Assembly (NCBI GenBank): GCA_027052485.1
Contig: JALUFA010000216.1
Coordinates: 1-7,834, forward strand
Origin: Hydrogenothermaceae bacterium
GTDB lineage: Bacteria; Aquificota; Aquificia; Aquificales; Hydrogenothermaceae
Direction: 5' to 3'
Length of the DNA stretch: 7,834 bases
Shown here: positions 1-7,234 of the stretch, one piece after another
Layout of the letters: the number at the start of each line of letters is the position of its first letter
Position numbering within the stretch: the stretch's first letter is position 1
The notes under the pieces: model-generated
Database searches by the model: none
What the model saw: only the letters and a program-made list of their open reading frames with translations
What the model was told of the DNA's origin: nothing
Translations under genes and position numbers: made by a program

Positions 1-1091
1 CTGTAGAAGTGGCCCAAAAGCTTGGAAAGTTTCCAGTAGTTGTAAAAGCTCAGATACACGCAGGTGGTAGAGGAAAAGCCGGTGGTGTAAAGCTAGCCCA
101 TAATATAGAAGAAGTTCAAAAGTACGCATCAGAGCTACTAGGAAAAAGACTTGTAACGTTCCAAACAGGTCCAGAAGGACTACCTGTAAGCAGGCTTTAC
201 ATAGAAGAAGCTACAAATATAGACAAAGAGTACTACGTTGCTATCACACTAGATAGAAGTAAATCAAAACTCATCATAATGGCATCTGCAGAAGGTGGAA
301 TGGAGATTGAGGAAGTTGCAGCAAAAAATCCAGAAGCAATCATTACTGAAGAGATAGACCCATTCTTAGGGCTTAGACCATATCAGGCTAGAAATATAGC
401 GTTAAAACTCGGTTTCCCTAAAAACATGATAAACAAGGTGGCAAACATATTTCTCAAACTTTATGACGTTTACATGAATGAAGATGCATCTATGGTTGAG
501 ATTAACCCTCTCGTACTAACAAAAGAAGGAAACGTTGTCGTTTTAGATGCAAAAGTAGACTTTGACGACAACGCCCTTTATAGACACCCAGAGATAATGG
601 AAATGGAAGACCCAACCCAAGAGTCAGAATTAGAAGTAAAGGCAAAGCAGTACAACCTAAACTACATCAAACTTGACGGTGATATAGCATGTATGGTTAA
701 CGGTGCTGGGCTTGCAATGGCAACAATGGATACAATCAAACTTGCTGGAGGAGAACCTGCTAACTTCCTAGACGTTGGAGGTTCGGCAAACGCAGAACAG
801 ATTGCAAACGCCTTTAAAATCATCTTATCAGACCCTAACGTTAAAGCAATATTTATCAACATCTTCGGTGGAATTTTAAGATGTGATAGACTTGCAGAAG
901 GTATCATTAAAGCATCTGAAGAGGTAAAACCTCACGTTCCAATCGTCGTAAGAATGGAAGGTACAAACGTTGAACTAGGTAAAAAGATGCTTGAAGAATC
1001 AGGCCTAAACTTGATAACCGCTGACACAATGTGGGAAGGTGCAGTAAAAGCTGTTGAAGCTGCAAGAGGGCAAGCAAAACAGGAAAGCTAA
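1..1091 (+). CDS. sucC: Succinyl-CoA synthetase (ADP-forming) beta subunit, 5'-partial
   Basis: This is the beta (ATP-grasp) subunit of succinyl-CoA synthetase, which with SucD interconverts succinate + CoA + ATP and succinyl-CoA + ADP + Pi in the cytoplasm. The reading frame is open to the window edge: codons for Val-Glu precede the GTG at 9, so that GTG is an internal Val and not the start. Compared with E. coli SucC from memory, about 31 N-terminal residues are missing. Visible landmarks are the nucleotide-binding stretch [17 protein letters not shown] near the start, the metal/nucleotide segment VEINPLV followed by LDAK, and the C-terminal CoA-ligase domain with [23 protein letters not shown] and [10 protein letters not shown]. 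The match to ordinary SucC runs to the C-terminus, which argues against citryl-CoA synthetase or ATP-citrate lyase paralogues. The TAA stop is directly followed by the ATG of the next gene. Family assignment is secure; direction of use in vivo (succinate activation in a reductive TCA cycle) is inferred from the downstream korAB. Confidence 0.95.
   Translation, partial: VEVAQKLGKFPVVVKAQIHAGGRGKAGGVKLAHNIEEVQKYASELLGKRLVTFQTGPEGLPVSRLYIEEATNIDKEYYVAITLDRSKSKLIIMASAEGGMEIEEVAAKNPEAIITEEIDPFLGLRPYQARNIALKLGFPKNMINKVANIFLKLYDVYMNEDASMVEINPLVLTKEGNVVVLDAKVDFDDNALYRHPEIMEMEDPTQESELEVKAKQYNLNYIKLDGDIACMVNGAGLAMATMDTIKLAGGEPANFLDVGGSANAEQIANAFKIILSDPNVKAIFINIFGGILRCDRLAEGIIKASEEVKPHVPIVVRMEGTNVELGKKMLEESGLNLITADTMWEGAVKAVEAARGQAKQES
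1081..1084 (+). promoter_or_regulatory. Ribosome binding site of the Uma2-family gene, inside the sucC end
   Basis: AGGA, 7 bases before the ATG at 1092, lies within the last codons of sucC. It supports the ATG start and implies translation coupled to sucC, since the two genes abut with no gap (TAAATG). Confidence 0.5.
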
Positions 1092-1631
1092 ATGGGATTA
1101 GCAGATAGATACTTACCTTACTACACAGTTGAAGAAAGAGATAAATGGCAGGGCGATTGGGAACTTATAGAGGGAATCCCTTACGCCCTTGCATCTCCTT
1201 CTTTAGAGCACCAAAAAGTCGTAAAAAATCTACTGGTAGAAATAGATTTAGCTCTTAAAAACTGCAAAGAAAGCGGTTGTGAGGTGATTCCTGATGTAGA
1301 TTACTACGTATCTGAAGATACTGTAGTTAGACCAGACGTTGTAGTTATATGTGGAGAGGTAAAAGATAAAATCACTATCCCACCAAAAATAATTTTTGAA
1401 ATTGTTTCTCCTAGCTCCGTGAAGATGGACGAACATATTAAATTTGAACTATATGAAAGAGAAGGTGTAGAGTACTACTGTTTAGTATATCCATTTAAAG
1501 ATAGAAAACATATAAAGATATTTCATTTAGAAGATGGAAAGTATAAAAAAGTTTTTGAAACGGTAAATCAAAACTTCAGTTTCAAATTAAACAATTGTCA
1601 ACTTTCTGTAGACTTTTCAAAAATAATGTAA
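1092..1631 (+). CDS. Uma2-family (DUF820) putative restriction-endonuclease-like protein
   Basis: A 179-residue protein of the Uma2/DUF820 family, a widespread group with a PD-(D/E)xK nuclease-like fold and largely unknown biological role. The family signature is clear: an N-terminal part reading WELIEGIPYALASPSLEHQ, then RPDVVV (Asp82), then IIFEIVSPSS (Glu103, residues 100-109), then Asp113 and Lys117 on the following helix, and GVEYYCLVYP (125-134), the family's Y-x-x-x-G-v-x-E-Y-W-like motif with Tyr-Cys instead of the usual Tyr-Trp. Asp82, Glu103 and Lys117 are the presumptive catalytic set, so the fold does not look decayed. Length is typical. It starts immediately at the sucC stop and ends 22 bases before sucD, so it is co-transcribed with the succinyl-CoA synthetase genes and splits a normally contiguous pair. 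Its 3' half looks more AT-rich than its neighbours by eye. No transposase, inverted repeats or duplicated target site flank it. The family call is firm; DNA cleavage activity is only inferred. Confidence 0.85.
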   Translation: MGLADRYLPYYTVEERDKWQGDWELIEGIPYALASPSLEHQKVVKNLLVEIDLALKNCKESGCEVIPDVDYYVSEDTVVRPDVVVICGEVKDKITIPPKIIFEIVSPSSVKMDEHIKFELYEREGVEYYCLVYPFKDRKHIKIFHLEDGKYKKVFETVNQNFSFKLNNCQLSVDFSKIM

Positions 1632-1653
1632 ATAAAAAAAGGAGGATATAAAA

Positions 1654-2535
1654 ATGAGCGTATTAGTGAACAAAGATACGAAAGTAATCGTTCAAGGTAT
1701 AACTGGAAGAGAAGGTTCTTTCCACGCTACCCAGTGTAAAGCTTACGGTACACAGGTAGTAGGTGGGGTTACCCCAGGAAAAGGAGGACAGGAAGTAGAA
1801 GGAATTCCTGTTTTTGATAGCGTTGAAGAAGCTGTTCAAAACACAGGGGCAGACTGTTCTTTAATCTTCGTTCCACCACCATTTGCAGCAGATGCAATAG
1901 TTGAAGCTGCAGATGCTGGGATAAAAACCATCGTTTGTATTACGGAAGGTATCCCTGTAAACGACATGATTCCAGTAAAAAATTACATAAAAACTTACTA
2001 CCCAGATACTGTACTAATTGGTCCAAACTGTCCGGGAGTGATAACACCTGAAGAAGCTAAAATCGGTATTATGCCAGGACATATATTCAAAAGAGGGAAC
2101 GTTGGTCTGGTTTCAAGGTCTGGTACATTAACGTACGAAGCTGCTTACCAGCTAACCCAAAGAGGAATAGGACAGTCAACAGCTGTAGGTATTGGTGGAG
2201 ACCCAGTTCCAGGAACAGTGTTTACTGATGTTTTAAAGTGGTTCCAGGAAGACCCAGAAACAGAAGCTATTGTTATGATTGGTGAAATCGGTGGTACTGC
2301 AGAAGAAGAAGCAGCCGAGTTTATAAAAGAACACGTAACTAAACCAGTAGTTGCTTACATAGCAGGAGTTACAGCACCCCCAGGAAAGAGAATGGGACAC
2401 GCAGGAGCTATCATAGCAGGAGGAAAAGGAACAGCAGAAGAAAAGTACAAGGCACTAGAAGCAGCAGGCGTTACAACAGTTAAAAACATCTCCACAATTG
2501 GAGAAGTGGTAGAGAAAATTTTAAGAGGTGAATAA
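1654..2535 (+). CDS. sucD: Succinyl-CoA synthetase (ADP-forming) alpha subunit
   Basis: The alpha subunit of succinyl-CoA synthetase carries the phosphorylated histidine and binds CoA. The full 293-residue protein matches the family's usual length of about 290. Visible features are the N-terminal CoA-binding Rossmann domain with [12 protein letters not shown] (13-24), GGVTPGKGG (37-45), [10 protein letters not shown], the GPNCPG loop (123-128), the SRSGTLTYE segment (154-162), the [10 protein letters not shown] turn (179-188) and the active-site loop [10 protein letters not shown] with His249 as the predicted phosphohistidine. The start is supported by a strong GGAGG at 1641-1645, 8 bases before the ATG. 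It lies downstream of sucC and the Uma2-family gene in the same direction, so the operon order is sucC-uma2-sucD. No terminator-like hairpin follows; an 86-base gap leads to korA. All catalytic motifs are intact. Confidence 0.96.
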   Translation: MSVLVNKDTKVIVQGITGREGSFHATQCKAYGTQVVGGVTPGKGGQEVEGIPVFDSVEEAVQNTGADCSLIFVPPPFAADAIVEAADAGIKTIVCITEGIPVNDMIPVKNYIKTYYPDTVLIGPNCPGVITPEEAKIGIMPGHIFKRGNVGLVSRSGTLTYEAAYQLTQRGIGQSTAVGIGGDPVPGTVFTDVLKWFQEDPETEAIVMIGEIGGTAEEEAAEFIKEHVTKPVVAYIAGVTAPPGKRMGHAGAIIAGGKGTAEEKYKALEAAGVTTVKNISTIGEVVEKILRGE

Positions 2536-2559
2536 TTTAAAACAGCGTTTGATTTTTAA

Positions 2560-2588
2560 TTGATTAAAAAATAAAACAATGTTATATT
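2560..2588 (+). promoter_or_regulatory. Candidate sigma-70 promoter for korAB
   Basis: TTGATT at 2560-2565 and TATATT at 2583-2588 are separated by exactly 17 bases, in the 86-base gap between sucD and korA. This resembles the -35/-10 consensus (4/6 and 5/6 matches). The region is very AT-rich, so chance matches are likely; read-through from sucD is also possible because no terminator is seen between them. Confidence 0.45.
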
Positions 2589-2596
2589 TTTATAAC
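2581..2596 (+). repeat. Perfect inverted repeat overlapping the korAB -10 region
   Basis: GTTATA-TTTT-TATAAC is a perfect 6-base inverted repeat around four T residues. It overlaps the candidate -10 element and ends 25 bases before the korA start. It could be an operator for a dimeric regulator. The all-A/T core makes it a poor RNA hairpin and it has no following T-run, so it is unlikely to be a terminator. Confidence 0.4.
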
Positions 2597-2621
2597 CCAA
2601 AAGTATAAAGGAGGAACAACA

Positions 2622-4424
2622 ATGGCATTTGACCTTACTATTAAATATGCCGGTGAAGGTGGTGAAGGTGTTATATCTTCCGGTGACTTCACAATGAGAG
2701 CAGCCGCAAACCTAGGTTATGATGTTGTTACATTTAAATCATTCCCAGCTGAGATTAAAGGTGGATACGCGTTATCACAAGTTAGAATATCCGATGAAAA
2801 AATTCTGTCCCAAGGTGATGGATTTGATATCCTCGTTGCGTTCAACGGTGAAGCTTATGAGGTAAATAAACCGCTCCTAAGAAAAGGAAATGTTCTCATC
2901 TGGGACGGTCCAGAAGGTGGAGACTTTGAACCTGAGATAGAAGAGCTAGAGGAAAAAGGTGTAATCCTCTATGCAGTTCCAATGTCAAAGCTTGCGAAGG
3001 AAGAAGTTGGAGCCTACATCACTAAAAACGTTATAGCAATGGCCTCAGTATTTACGCTTTTTGACTTTCCAATAGAAGTTTTAAAAGAAGAAATAGTTAA
3101 AAAGTTCTCAAGAAAGGGTGAGGACGTTGTTAACCTAAACTTTAAAGCTATAGAAGTAGCCCAAAAGTATATAAAAGAAAACATCAAGAAGATAGACCCT
3201 TACAAGCTTCCCGGTCCAAAACCTAAGAAAGATGTTATTATAGTTGAAGGTAATGAAGCTATCGCTTTAGGTGCAGCAGCAGCAGGAGTAAAAGTTTTTG
3301 CAGCTTACCCAATCACACCAGCTACAACTGTCGGTAACTATCTTGCTCCAATAATCCTTAAAACTGGTGGTTACGTTTACCAGGCAGAAGATGAAATTTC
3401 TTCTATGGCTATTGTAGTTGGGGCATCTTTTGCTGGTGTAAAAGCAATGACTGCAACATCTGGACCAGGTGTATCTCTAATGCAAGAGTTAATAGGACTT
3501 GCATCTATGACAGAAACACCAGCTGTTATCGTTGACGTTCAAAGAGGCGGCCCATCAACAGGAATGCCTACAAAACATGACCAGGCAGACCTATTTGCAG
3601 CAGCTTTAGGCGGGCACGGTGATGACCAAAGAGTAGTAATAGCACCTACAAACGTTGAAGAAAACTTCCATTTAACTATTGAAGCTTTCAACTTAGCTGA
3701 AAGATACCAACTGCCAGTACTATTCTTAACGGATGCTTCTCTATCACTAAGGGCAGAAGCTATACCTACTCCAAATATAAAGGAAATCCAATCTAAACTG
3801 ATCGAAAGACCAACTCTCAAAAAAGGCGAAGTAAATCCAGAAGATATCCAAAACATATATAGATACCAAATTACTGAAGATGGGCTATCTCCATTCTTAG
3901 CACCTGGAGAGTCTCCTAAACCATACACAGCTACAGGACTAGAACACGGAGAAAACTCTTATCCAAGAACAACGCCAAAAGAAAGAACAGAGATGATGGA
4001 TAAGAGATTTAGAAAAATACAAAACATTGAAGATGAAAATCCACATCTAATAGAGTGGGATTTAGGAGACCTACAGGAAGGAGAAAAAGCAGATATTGCC
4101 ATTATCACATGGGGATTAACCGCATCTATAGCAAAAGAGGCTATTCAAAGATTAAGAAAAAAAGGAATAAAAGTGGCGGCTTTATATCCAAAGCTTGTGT
4201 ACCCTGTTCCTAAAAAAGCTATAGAAAAAGTTGCCTCAATGGCAGACATAGTACTCGTTCCTGAAGCAAACTATATGGGACACCTAGCTAAGTTCATAAG
4301 AATGTTTACAGATGTTCCACCTTCAAAAATCGTTCAGTTTAACATCTACAGAGGTGAGCCTTTCATACCTAAAGAAATAGAAGAAAAAGTAGAAGAACTA
4401 CTTGGGAAACAAGTACAAGCTTAA
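2622..4424 (+). CDS. korA: 2-oxoglutarate:ferredoxin oxidoreductase, fused gamma-alpha subunit
   Basis: This is the larger subunit of a two-subunit 2-oxoacid:ferredoxin oxidoreductase, which catalyses the reversible reaction succinyl-CoA + CO2 + reduced ferredoxin to 2-oxoglutarate + CoA. The 600 residues hold a gamma domain at about 1-185 (KYAGEGGEGVISSG at 8-21, SFPAEIKGGYA at 40-50), then an alpha/pyrimidine-binding domain from about 205 (AYPITPATT at 228-236, EDEISSM at 256-262, TSGPGVSLMQE at 279-289, RGGPSTGMPTKHDQADL at 308-324), and a C-terminal transketolase-C-like domain at about 485-590. Length fits the fused gamma-alpha class. AAGGAGG at 2608-2614 sits 7 bases before the ATG. korB follows after 25 bases. 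Substrate cannot be proved from the motifs: pyruvate or branched-chain 2-oxoacid enzymes share them. The neighbouring sucCD, whose product is succinyl-CoA, favours 2-oxoglutarate. No ferredoxin-like delta domain is present. Confidence 0.88.
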   Translation: MAFDLTIKYAGEGGEGVISSGDFTMRAAANLGYDVVTFKSFPAEIKGGYALSQVRISDEKILSQGDGFDILVAFNGEAYEVNKPLLRKGNVLIWDGPEGGDFEPEIEELEEKGVILYAVPMSKLAKEEVGAYITKNVIAMASVFTLFDFPIEVLKEEIVKKFSRKGEDVVNLNFKAIEVAQKYIKENIKKIDPYKLPGPKPKKDVIIVEGNEAIALGAAAAGVKVFAAYPITPATTVGNYLAPIILKTGGYVYQAEDEISSMAIVVGASFAGVKAMTATSGPGVSLMQELIGLASMTETPAVIVDVQRGGPSTGMPTKHDQADLFAAALGGHGDDQRVVIAPTNVEENFHLTIEAFNLAERYQLPVLFLTDASLSLRAEAIPTPNIKEIQSKLIERPTLKKGEVNPEDIQNIYRYQITEDGLSPFLAPGESPKPYTATGLEHGENSYPRTTPKERTEMMDKRFRKIQNIEDENPHLIEWDLGDLQEGEKADIAIITWGLTASIAKEAIQRLRKKGIKVAALYPKLVYPVPKKAIEKVASMADIVLVPEANYMGHLAKFIRMFTDVPPSKIVQFNIYRGEPFIPKEIEEKVEELLGKQVQA

Positions 4425-4449
4425 ATTTAAACAAAGGAGGTTATAAGCC

Positions 4450-5379
4450 ATGGATATACAATTTGTAAGATTAGAGGAAAAACTTCCTCCAAGAGAGTAC
4501 AAATCAGACCTAGAACCTACATGGTGTCCGGGTTGTGGGGACTTTGGTGTTGTTACAGCTTTAACAAGAGCTTTCTCTGAAGAAAAGCTAGATCCATCTG
4601 CCCTTTCATTGGTATCTGGAATTGGATGTTCATCAAGACTGCCACTATGGATGAACGCATTCGGTCTGCACTCTTGCCACGGTAGAGCTGTTCCTGCAGC
4701 TGTTGGAGTAAGACTAGCAAAGCCTGAAATCCCAACTATTGTAACTGCTGGAGATGGAGACCTATTCTCAATAGGAATGGAACACTTCCCACACGCAGCT
4801 AGAAAAAACTTTAACATGGTTGTTATCTCAATGGATAACAGAATGTACGCTTTAACAAAGAACCAGGTTTCACCAACTTCAAGAAAAGGATACAAAGGTT
4901 CTTTAACTCCTTACGGAAATATTGATGAGCCTTTCAACGTTTTAGCATTCTCAATTGCTTCTGGAGCTACATTTGTGGCACAAACATACGCAGGAAACCC
5001 TAAACATATGACTGAAATTATAGAAAAAGCCATAGAACATCCAGGATTTGCTTTTGTAAACATCCTATCTCCTTGCCCTACTTACAATAAAATTGATACA
5101 TTCAAGTACTACAAAGGAAGACTCATAGACATAAACAATGAACTAGGACACGACCCATCAGACAAAGAAAAGGCGAACTACTACGCAGAGCACGCACTAG
5201 ACGCTGACAACCCAGACGCGGAAAACCTAGAGCCATTCCACGGAAAAGTACCTATAGGAGTTTTCTACCAAACGAGAAAAGAAACATTTGAAGAGAAAGT
5301 TGCAAAACTAAAAGAACAGTACAAACCTGAAAACCCAGATACAGTTTGGGATGAAATCTTAAACAAATATAAACCTTAA
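4450..5379 (+). CDS. korB: 2-oxoglutarate:ferredoxin oxidoreductase, beta subunit
   Basis: The beta subunit binds thiamine diphosphate and one [4Fe-4S] cluster and forms the catalytic core with KorA. Of 309 residues, the expected cluster ligands are present: Cys26 and Cys29 in TWCPGCGDFG, Cys60 in SGIGCSSRLP and Cys209 in SPCPTY. The thiamine-diphosphate/Mg motif starts at GDGD (101-104) and continues to DNRMYALTKNQVSPTS (129-144), with Asn130 and Tyr133 in the usual positions. HGRAVPAAVGVRLA (77-90) is also typical. The C-terminal part after about 225 (ELGHDPSDKEKA and onward) is characteristic of the beta subunits of two-subunit KOR enzymes. AAGGAGG at 4434-4440 is 9 bases before the ATG. 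It is the last gene of the unit and is followed by an intrinsic terminator. Nothing is truncated. Substrate assignment rests on the sucCD context, as for KorA. Confidence 0.9.
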   Translation: MDIQFVRLEEKLPPREYKSDLEPTWCPGCGDFGVVTALTRAFSEEKLDPSALSLVSGIGCSSRLPLWMNAFGLHSCHGRAVPAAVGVRLAKPEIPTIVTAGDGDLFSIGMEHFPHAARKNFNMVVISMDNRMYALTKNQVSPTSRKGYKGSLTPYGNIDEPFNVLAFSIASGATFVAQTYAGNPKHMTEIIEKAIEHPGFAFVNILSPCPTYNKIDTFKYYKGRLIDINNELGHDPSDKEKANYYAEHALDADNPDAENLEPFHGKVPIGVFYQTRKETFEEKVAKLKEQYKPENPDTVWDEILNKYKP

Positions 5380-5402
5380 AACTTAACAAAACGTTCTATC
5401 CT

Positions 5403-5434
5403 AGCCCCCTTTTACGGGGGCTTTTTGTTTTTTT
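5403..5434 (+). terminator. Rho-independent terminator after korB
   Basis: AGCCCCC at 5403-5409 pairs perfectly with GGGGGCT at 5416-5422 around a 6-base TTTTAC loop, followed by a run of T interrupted by a single G to about 5434. It lies 23 bases after the korB stop and is the only strongly G/C hairpin seen between genes in the window, so it should end the sucCD-korAB transcript. Confidence 0.93.
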
Positions 5435-5453
5435 ACACCATTTAGGCTAAAAT
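5426..5453 (+). promoter_or_regulatory. Weak candidate promoter for the inositol phosphate synthase gene
   Basis: A promoter is expected between the korB terminator and the gene starting at 5487. The best -10-like element is TAAAAT at 5448-5453, with a weak TTGTTT at 5426-5431 at 16-base spacing. TTTACA at 5432-5437 is a better -35 match but is only 10 bases from TAAAAT. The exact elements are uncertain. Confidence 0.3.
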
Positions 5454-5474
5454 ACTAAGGTATGCTTGAATATT

Positions 5475-5480
5475 AGGAGG
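5475..5480 (+). promoter_or_regulatory. Ribosome binding site that fixes the inositol phosphate synthase start
   Basis: AGGAGG lies 6 bases before ATG 5487. An in-frame TTG at 5466 would add seven residues but sits upstream of this site and has no ribosome binding site of its own, so ATG 5487 is chosen. Confidence 0.8.
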
Positions 5481-5486
5481 CTTTTA

Positions 5487-6593
5487 ATGTCAAAAAAGAT
5501 AAAACTAGCGATAGCGGGAGTAGGTAATTGTGCCAGTTCACTAATCCAGGGGATACACTACTACAAAGAAAAACAGAACATCGAATCAAGTGGGCTTATG
5601 CATCTAGACGCTGGTGGATACAAACCGTGGGATATAGAAGTTGTAGCGGCATGGGATATTGACAAGAGAAAAGTTGGTAAAGATGTAGCTAAAGCTATTT
5701 ATGAAAAACCAAACTGTACTGCTGTTTTTTATCCAAACGTCCCAGAAACAGGTGTAAAGGTTAGAAAAGGACCAGTTTTAGATGGATATGCCCCCCATAT
5801 GGAAGAATACCCAGAAGATATAAGATTTGTCGTTTCAGATGCTCCTGAAGATGACTTAGACATAGTTGTTAAAGTATTAAAAGAAAGTGGAGCAGATGTA
5901 CTTATAAACTACGTACCTGTTGGAGCAGAAAAAGCTGCAAGATTTTACGCTGAAGCTTGCTTAAGGGCAGGAGTTTCTTTTGTAAACTGTATGCCTACAT
6001 TTATAGTGTCTGATGATGAGTGGGCTAAAAAGTTTGAAGAAGCAGGAATACCAGTTGTAGGAGATGATATAAAATCACAAGTTGGAGCAACAATAACCCA
6101 CAGGGTCTTAACACAGCTTTTAATAGACAGGGGAGTAAAATTAGACAGAACATATCAGTTAAACGTAGGCGGTAATACAGATTTTCTAAACATGCTTGAA
6201 AGGTCAAGATTAAAAACTAAAAAAATCTCAAAAACTGAAGCTGTAACCTCTTTACTTCCGTATGATATTGGCTGGGGAAACGCCCACATTGGACCAAGTG
6301 ATTTTGTACCGTGGTTAAAAGATAGAAAAGTTGCCTTTATAAGACTTGAGGGCAGACTTTTTGGAGATGTTCCTATGCATATAGAACTTAGACTTGATGT
6401 GGAAGACTCGCCAAACAGTGCCGGCTCTGCTATTGATGCTATTAGATGTGCTAAAATTGCAAGAGATAGAGGCATAGCTGGGCCTTTATACTCAATTTCA
6501 GCATACACAATGAAACACCCTCCTATCCAGTATCCAGACTGGAAAGCTAAAGAGATGGTTGAAGAGTTTTTAAGAGGTGAAAGAGACCGTTAA
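5487..6593 (+). CDS. ino1: Inositol-3-phosphate synthase (myo-inositol-1-phosphate synthase)
   Basis: NAD-dependent isomerisation of glucose 6-phosphate to 1L-myo-inositol 1-phosphate, the committed step to inositol. The 368-residue protein (from ATG 5487) belongs to the short prokaryotic class of about 360-390 residues (Mycobacterium Ino1, archaeal enzymes), not the longer eukaryotic one. It shows an N-terminal Rossmann motif AGVGNCASSLIQG (10-22), MPTFIVSDDEWAKKF (169-183), GDDIKSQVGATITHR (192-206), NVGGNTDFLNML (226-237), the lysine-rich active-site segment SRLKTKKISKT (240-250) and DSPNSAG (307-313). In thermophiles inositol phosphate can feed di-myo-inositol-phosphate-type compatible solutes or inositol phospholipids; no gene here shows which. 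It seems to be a monocistronic unit, bounded upstream by a terminator and converging on queE downstream, where the two stop codons overlap by 4 bases. Confidence 0.93.
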   Translation: MSKKIKLAIAGVGNCASSLIQGIHYYKEKQNIESSGLMHLDAGGYKPWDIEVVAAWDIDKRKVGKDVAKAIYEKPNCTAVFYPNVPETGVKVRKGPVLDGYAPHMEEYPEDIRFVVSDAPEDDLDIVVKVLKESGADVLINYVPVGAEKAARFYAEACLRAGVSFVNCMPTFIVSDDEWAKKFEEAGIPVVGDDIKSQVGATITHRVLTQLLIDRGVKLDRTYQLNVGGNTDFLNMLERSRLKTKKISKTEAVTSLLPYDIGWGNAHIGPSDFVPWLKDRKVAFIRLEGRLFGDVPMHIELRLDVEDSPNSAGSAIDAIRCAKIARDRGIAGPLYSISAYTMKHPPIQYPDWKAKEMVEEFLRGERDR

Positions 6594-7234
6594 GGCAGAT
6601 TAAAAATTTCGTGTACCTGAGGAATTAGCCTAAACTCAAATCCTTTTTCTAAAAGCTCCTTCTGGAGCTTCCTCGCTTTTTCAAACATATCTTGTCTGTT
6701 GCTCTCTGGTTGAAACGTTAGCTGGGGTAGATTTTCAAACTTTGATATTACATTTAAAATGTCTTGTTTTCTTAAAACTTCATCTACCACAAACTTTACT
6801 TCTTTAATGAATGGAATAAGTCTTTCATTCACAAAAAAATTACTAAAAGGCTTAGGAGAACAAACAATATAAATACTATCTTTGTAGGGTTCCCACAAAT
6901 CCTTTATAACACTGCGGAAGACCGTTCCGTTCGTTTCAACTATCAAGAAATAGCCTTCTTCTAGTAAGGTTTTAAACAAAACGTCAAAACCTTCATTATA
7001 TAGAGGTTCTCCACCTGTAAGACAAACTTTTTTGTTTTTAAAGGATTTTACTTTATCCAAAATTTCATCCAAGGATAAAAGCTGATACTTATCCGTATCG
7101 TAGGAATATTTTGTATCACACCAGACACACCGTAGATTGCATCCTTCAAGTCTTATAAAGGTAGTGGGGTAGCCGATAAGACCACCTTCACCCTCAATAG
7201 AATCAAAAATCTCAACAACTCTTATCTTTTCCAT
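6590..7234 (-). CDS. queE: 7-carboxy-7-deazaguanine synthase (radical SAM)
   Basis: QueE converts 6-carboxy-5,6,7,8-tetrahydropterin to 7-carboxy-7-deazaguanine, the ring-contraction step towards preQ0, queuosine and related 7-deazaguanines. The 214-residue protein has the radical-SAM cluster motif CNLRCVWC (Cys32, Cys36, Cys39; CxxxCxxC spacing), the N-terminal FDSIEGEGGLIGYPTTFIRLEGC (10-32) typical of QueE, the SAM-contact motif LTGGEPL (72-78) and ETNGT (100-104). Length fits QueE and not larger activases such as PflA or NrdG. The ATG overlaps the folE stop by one base (TAATG). No good Shine-Dalgarno is visible in the preceding folE bases, so translation is probably coupled to folE. This pairing makes pathway sense because FolE makes the dihydroneopterin triphosphate from which the QueE substrate is derived. 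Its stop overlaps that of ino1 on the other strand. Confidence 0.93.
   Translation of the reverse strand: MEKIRVVEIFDSIEGEGGLIGYPTTFIRLEGCNLRCVWCDTKYSYDTDKYQLLSLDEILDKVKSFKNKKVCLTGGEPLYNEGFDVLFKTLLEEGYFLIVETNGTVFRSVIKDLWEPYKDSIYIVCSPKPFSNFFVNERLIPFIKEVKFVVDEVLRKQDILNVISKFENLPQLTFQPESNRQDMFEKARKLQKELLEKGFEFRLIPQVHEIFNLP

Noticed and set aside
9..11. GTG 9 as the start of sucC
   Set aside because: Coding sequence continues to the window edge, and about 31 family-conserved N-terminal residues would be lost.
1092..1653. Insertion sequence carrying the Uma2-family gene
   Set aside because: No transposase, terminal inverted repeats or target duplication can be seen at either border.
1..2535. Citryl-CoA synthetase or ATP-citrate lyase subunits in place of SucCD
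   Set aside because: Both proteins have the length and continuous motif match of ordinary succinyl-CoA synthetase subunits, including the beta C-terminus and the alpha phosphohistidine loop.
2581..2596. Inverted repeat as a terminator after sucD
   Set aside because: The stem is six pairs, five of them A-T, with no following T-run, so a stable terminator hairpin is unlikely.
3539..3928. Long reverse-strand open frame inside korA, with others at 662-907, 4398-4895 and 6155-6508
   Set aside because: They are antisense to well-conserved genes, show no recognisable protein motifs and have no ribosome binding context.
5466..5486. TTG 5466 as the start of inositol phosphate synthase
   Set aside because: The AGGAGG at 5475-5480 lies inside this extension and is well placed for ATG 5487, and the resulting N-terminus matches the usual family start just before the Rossmann motif.
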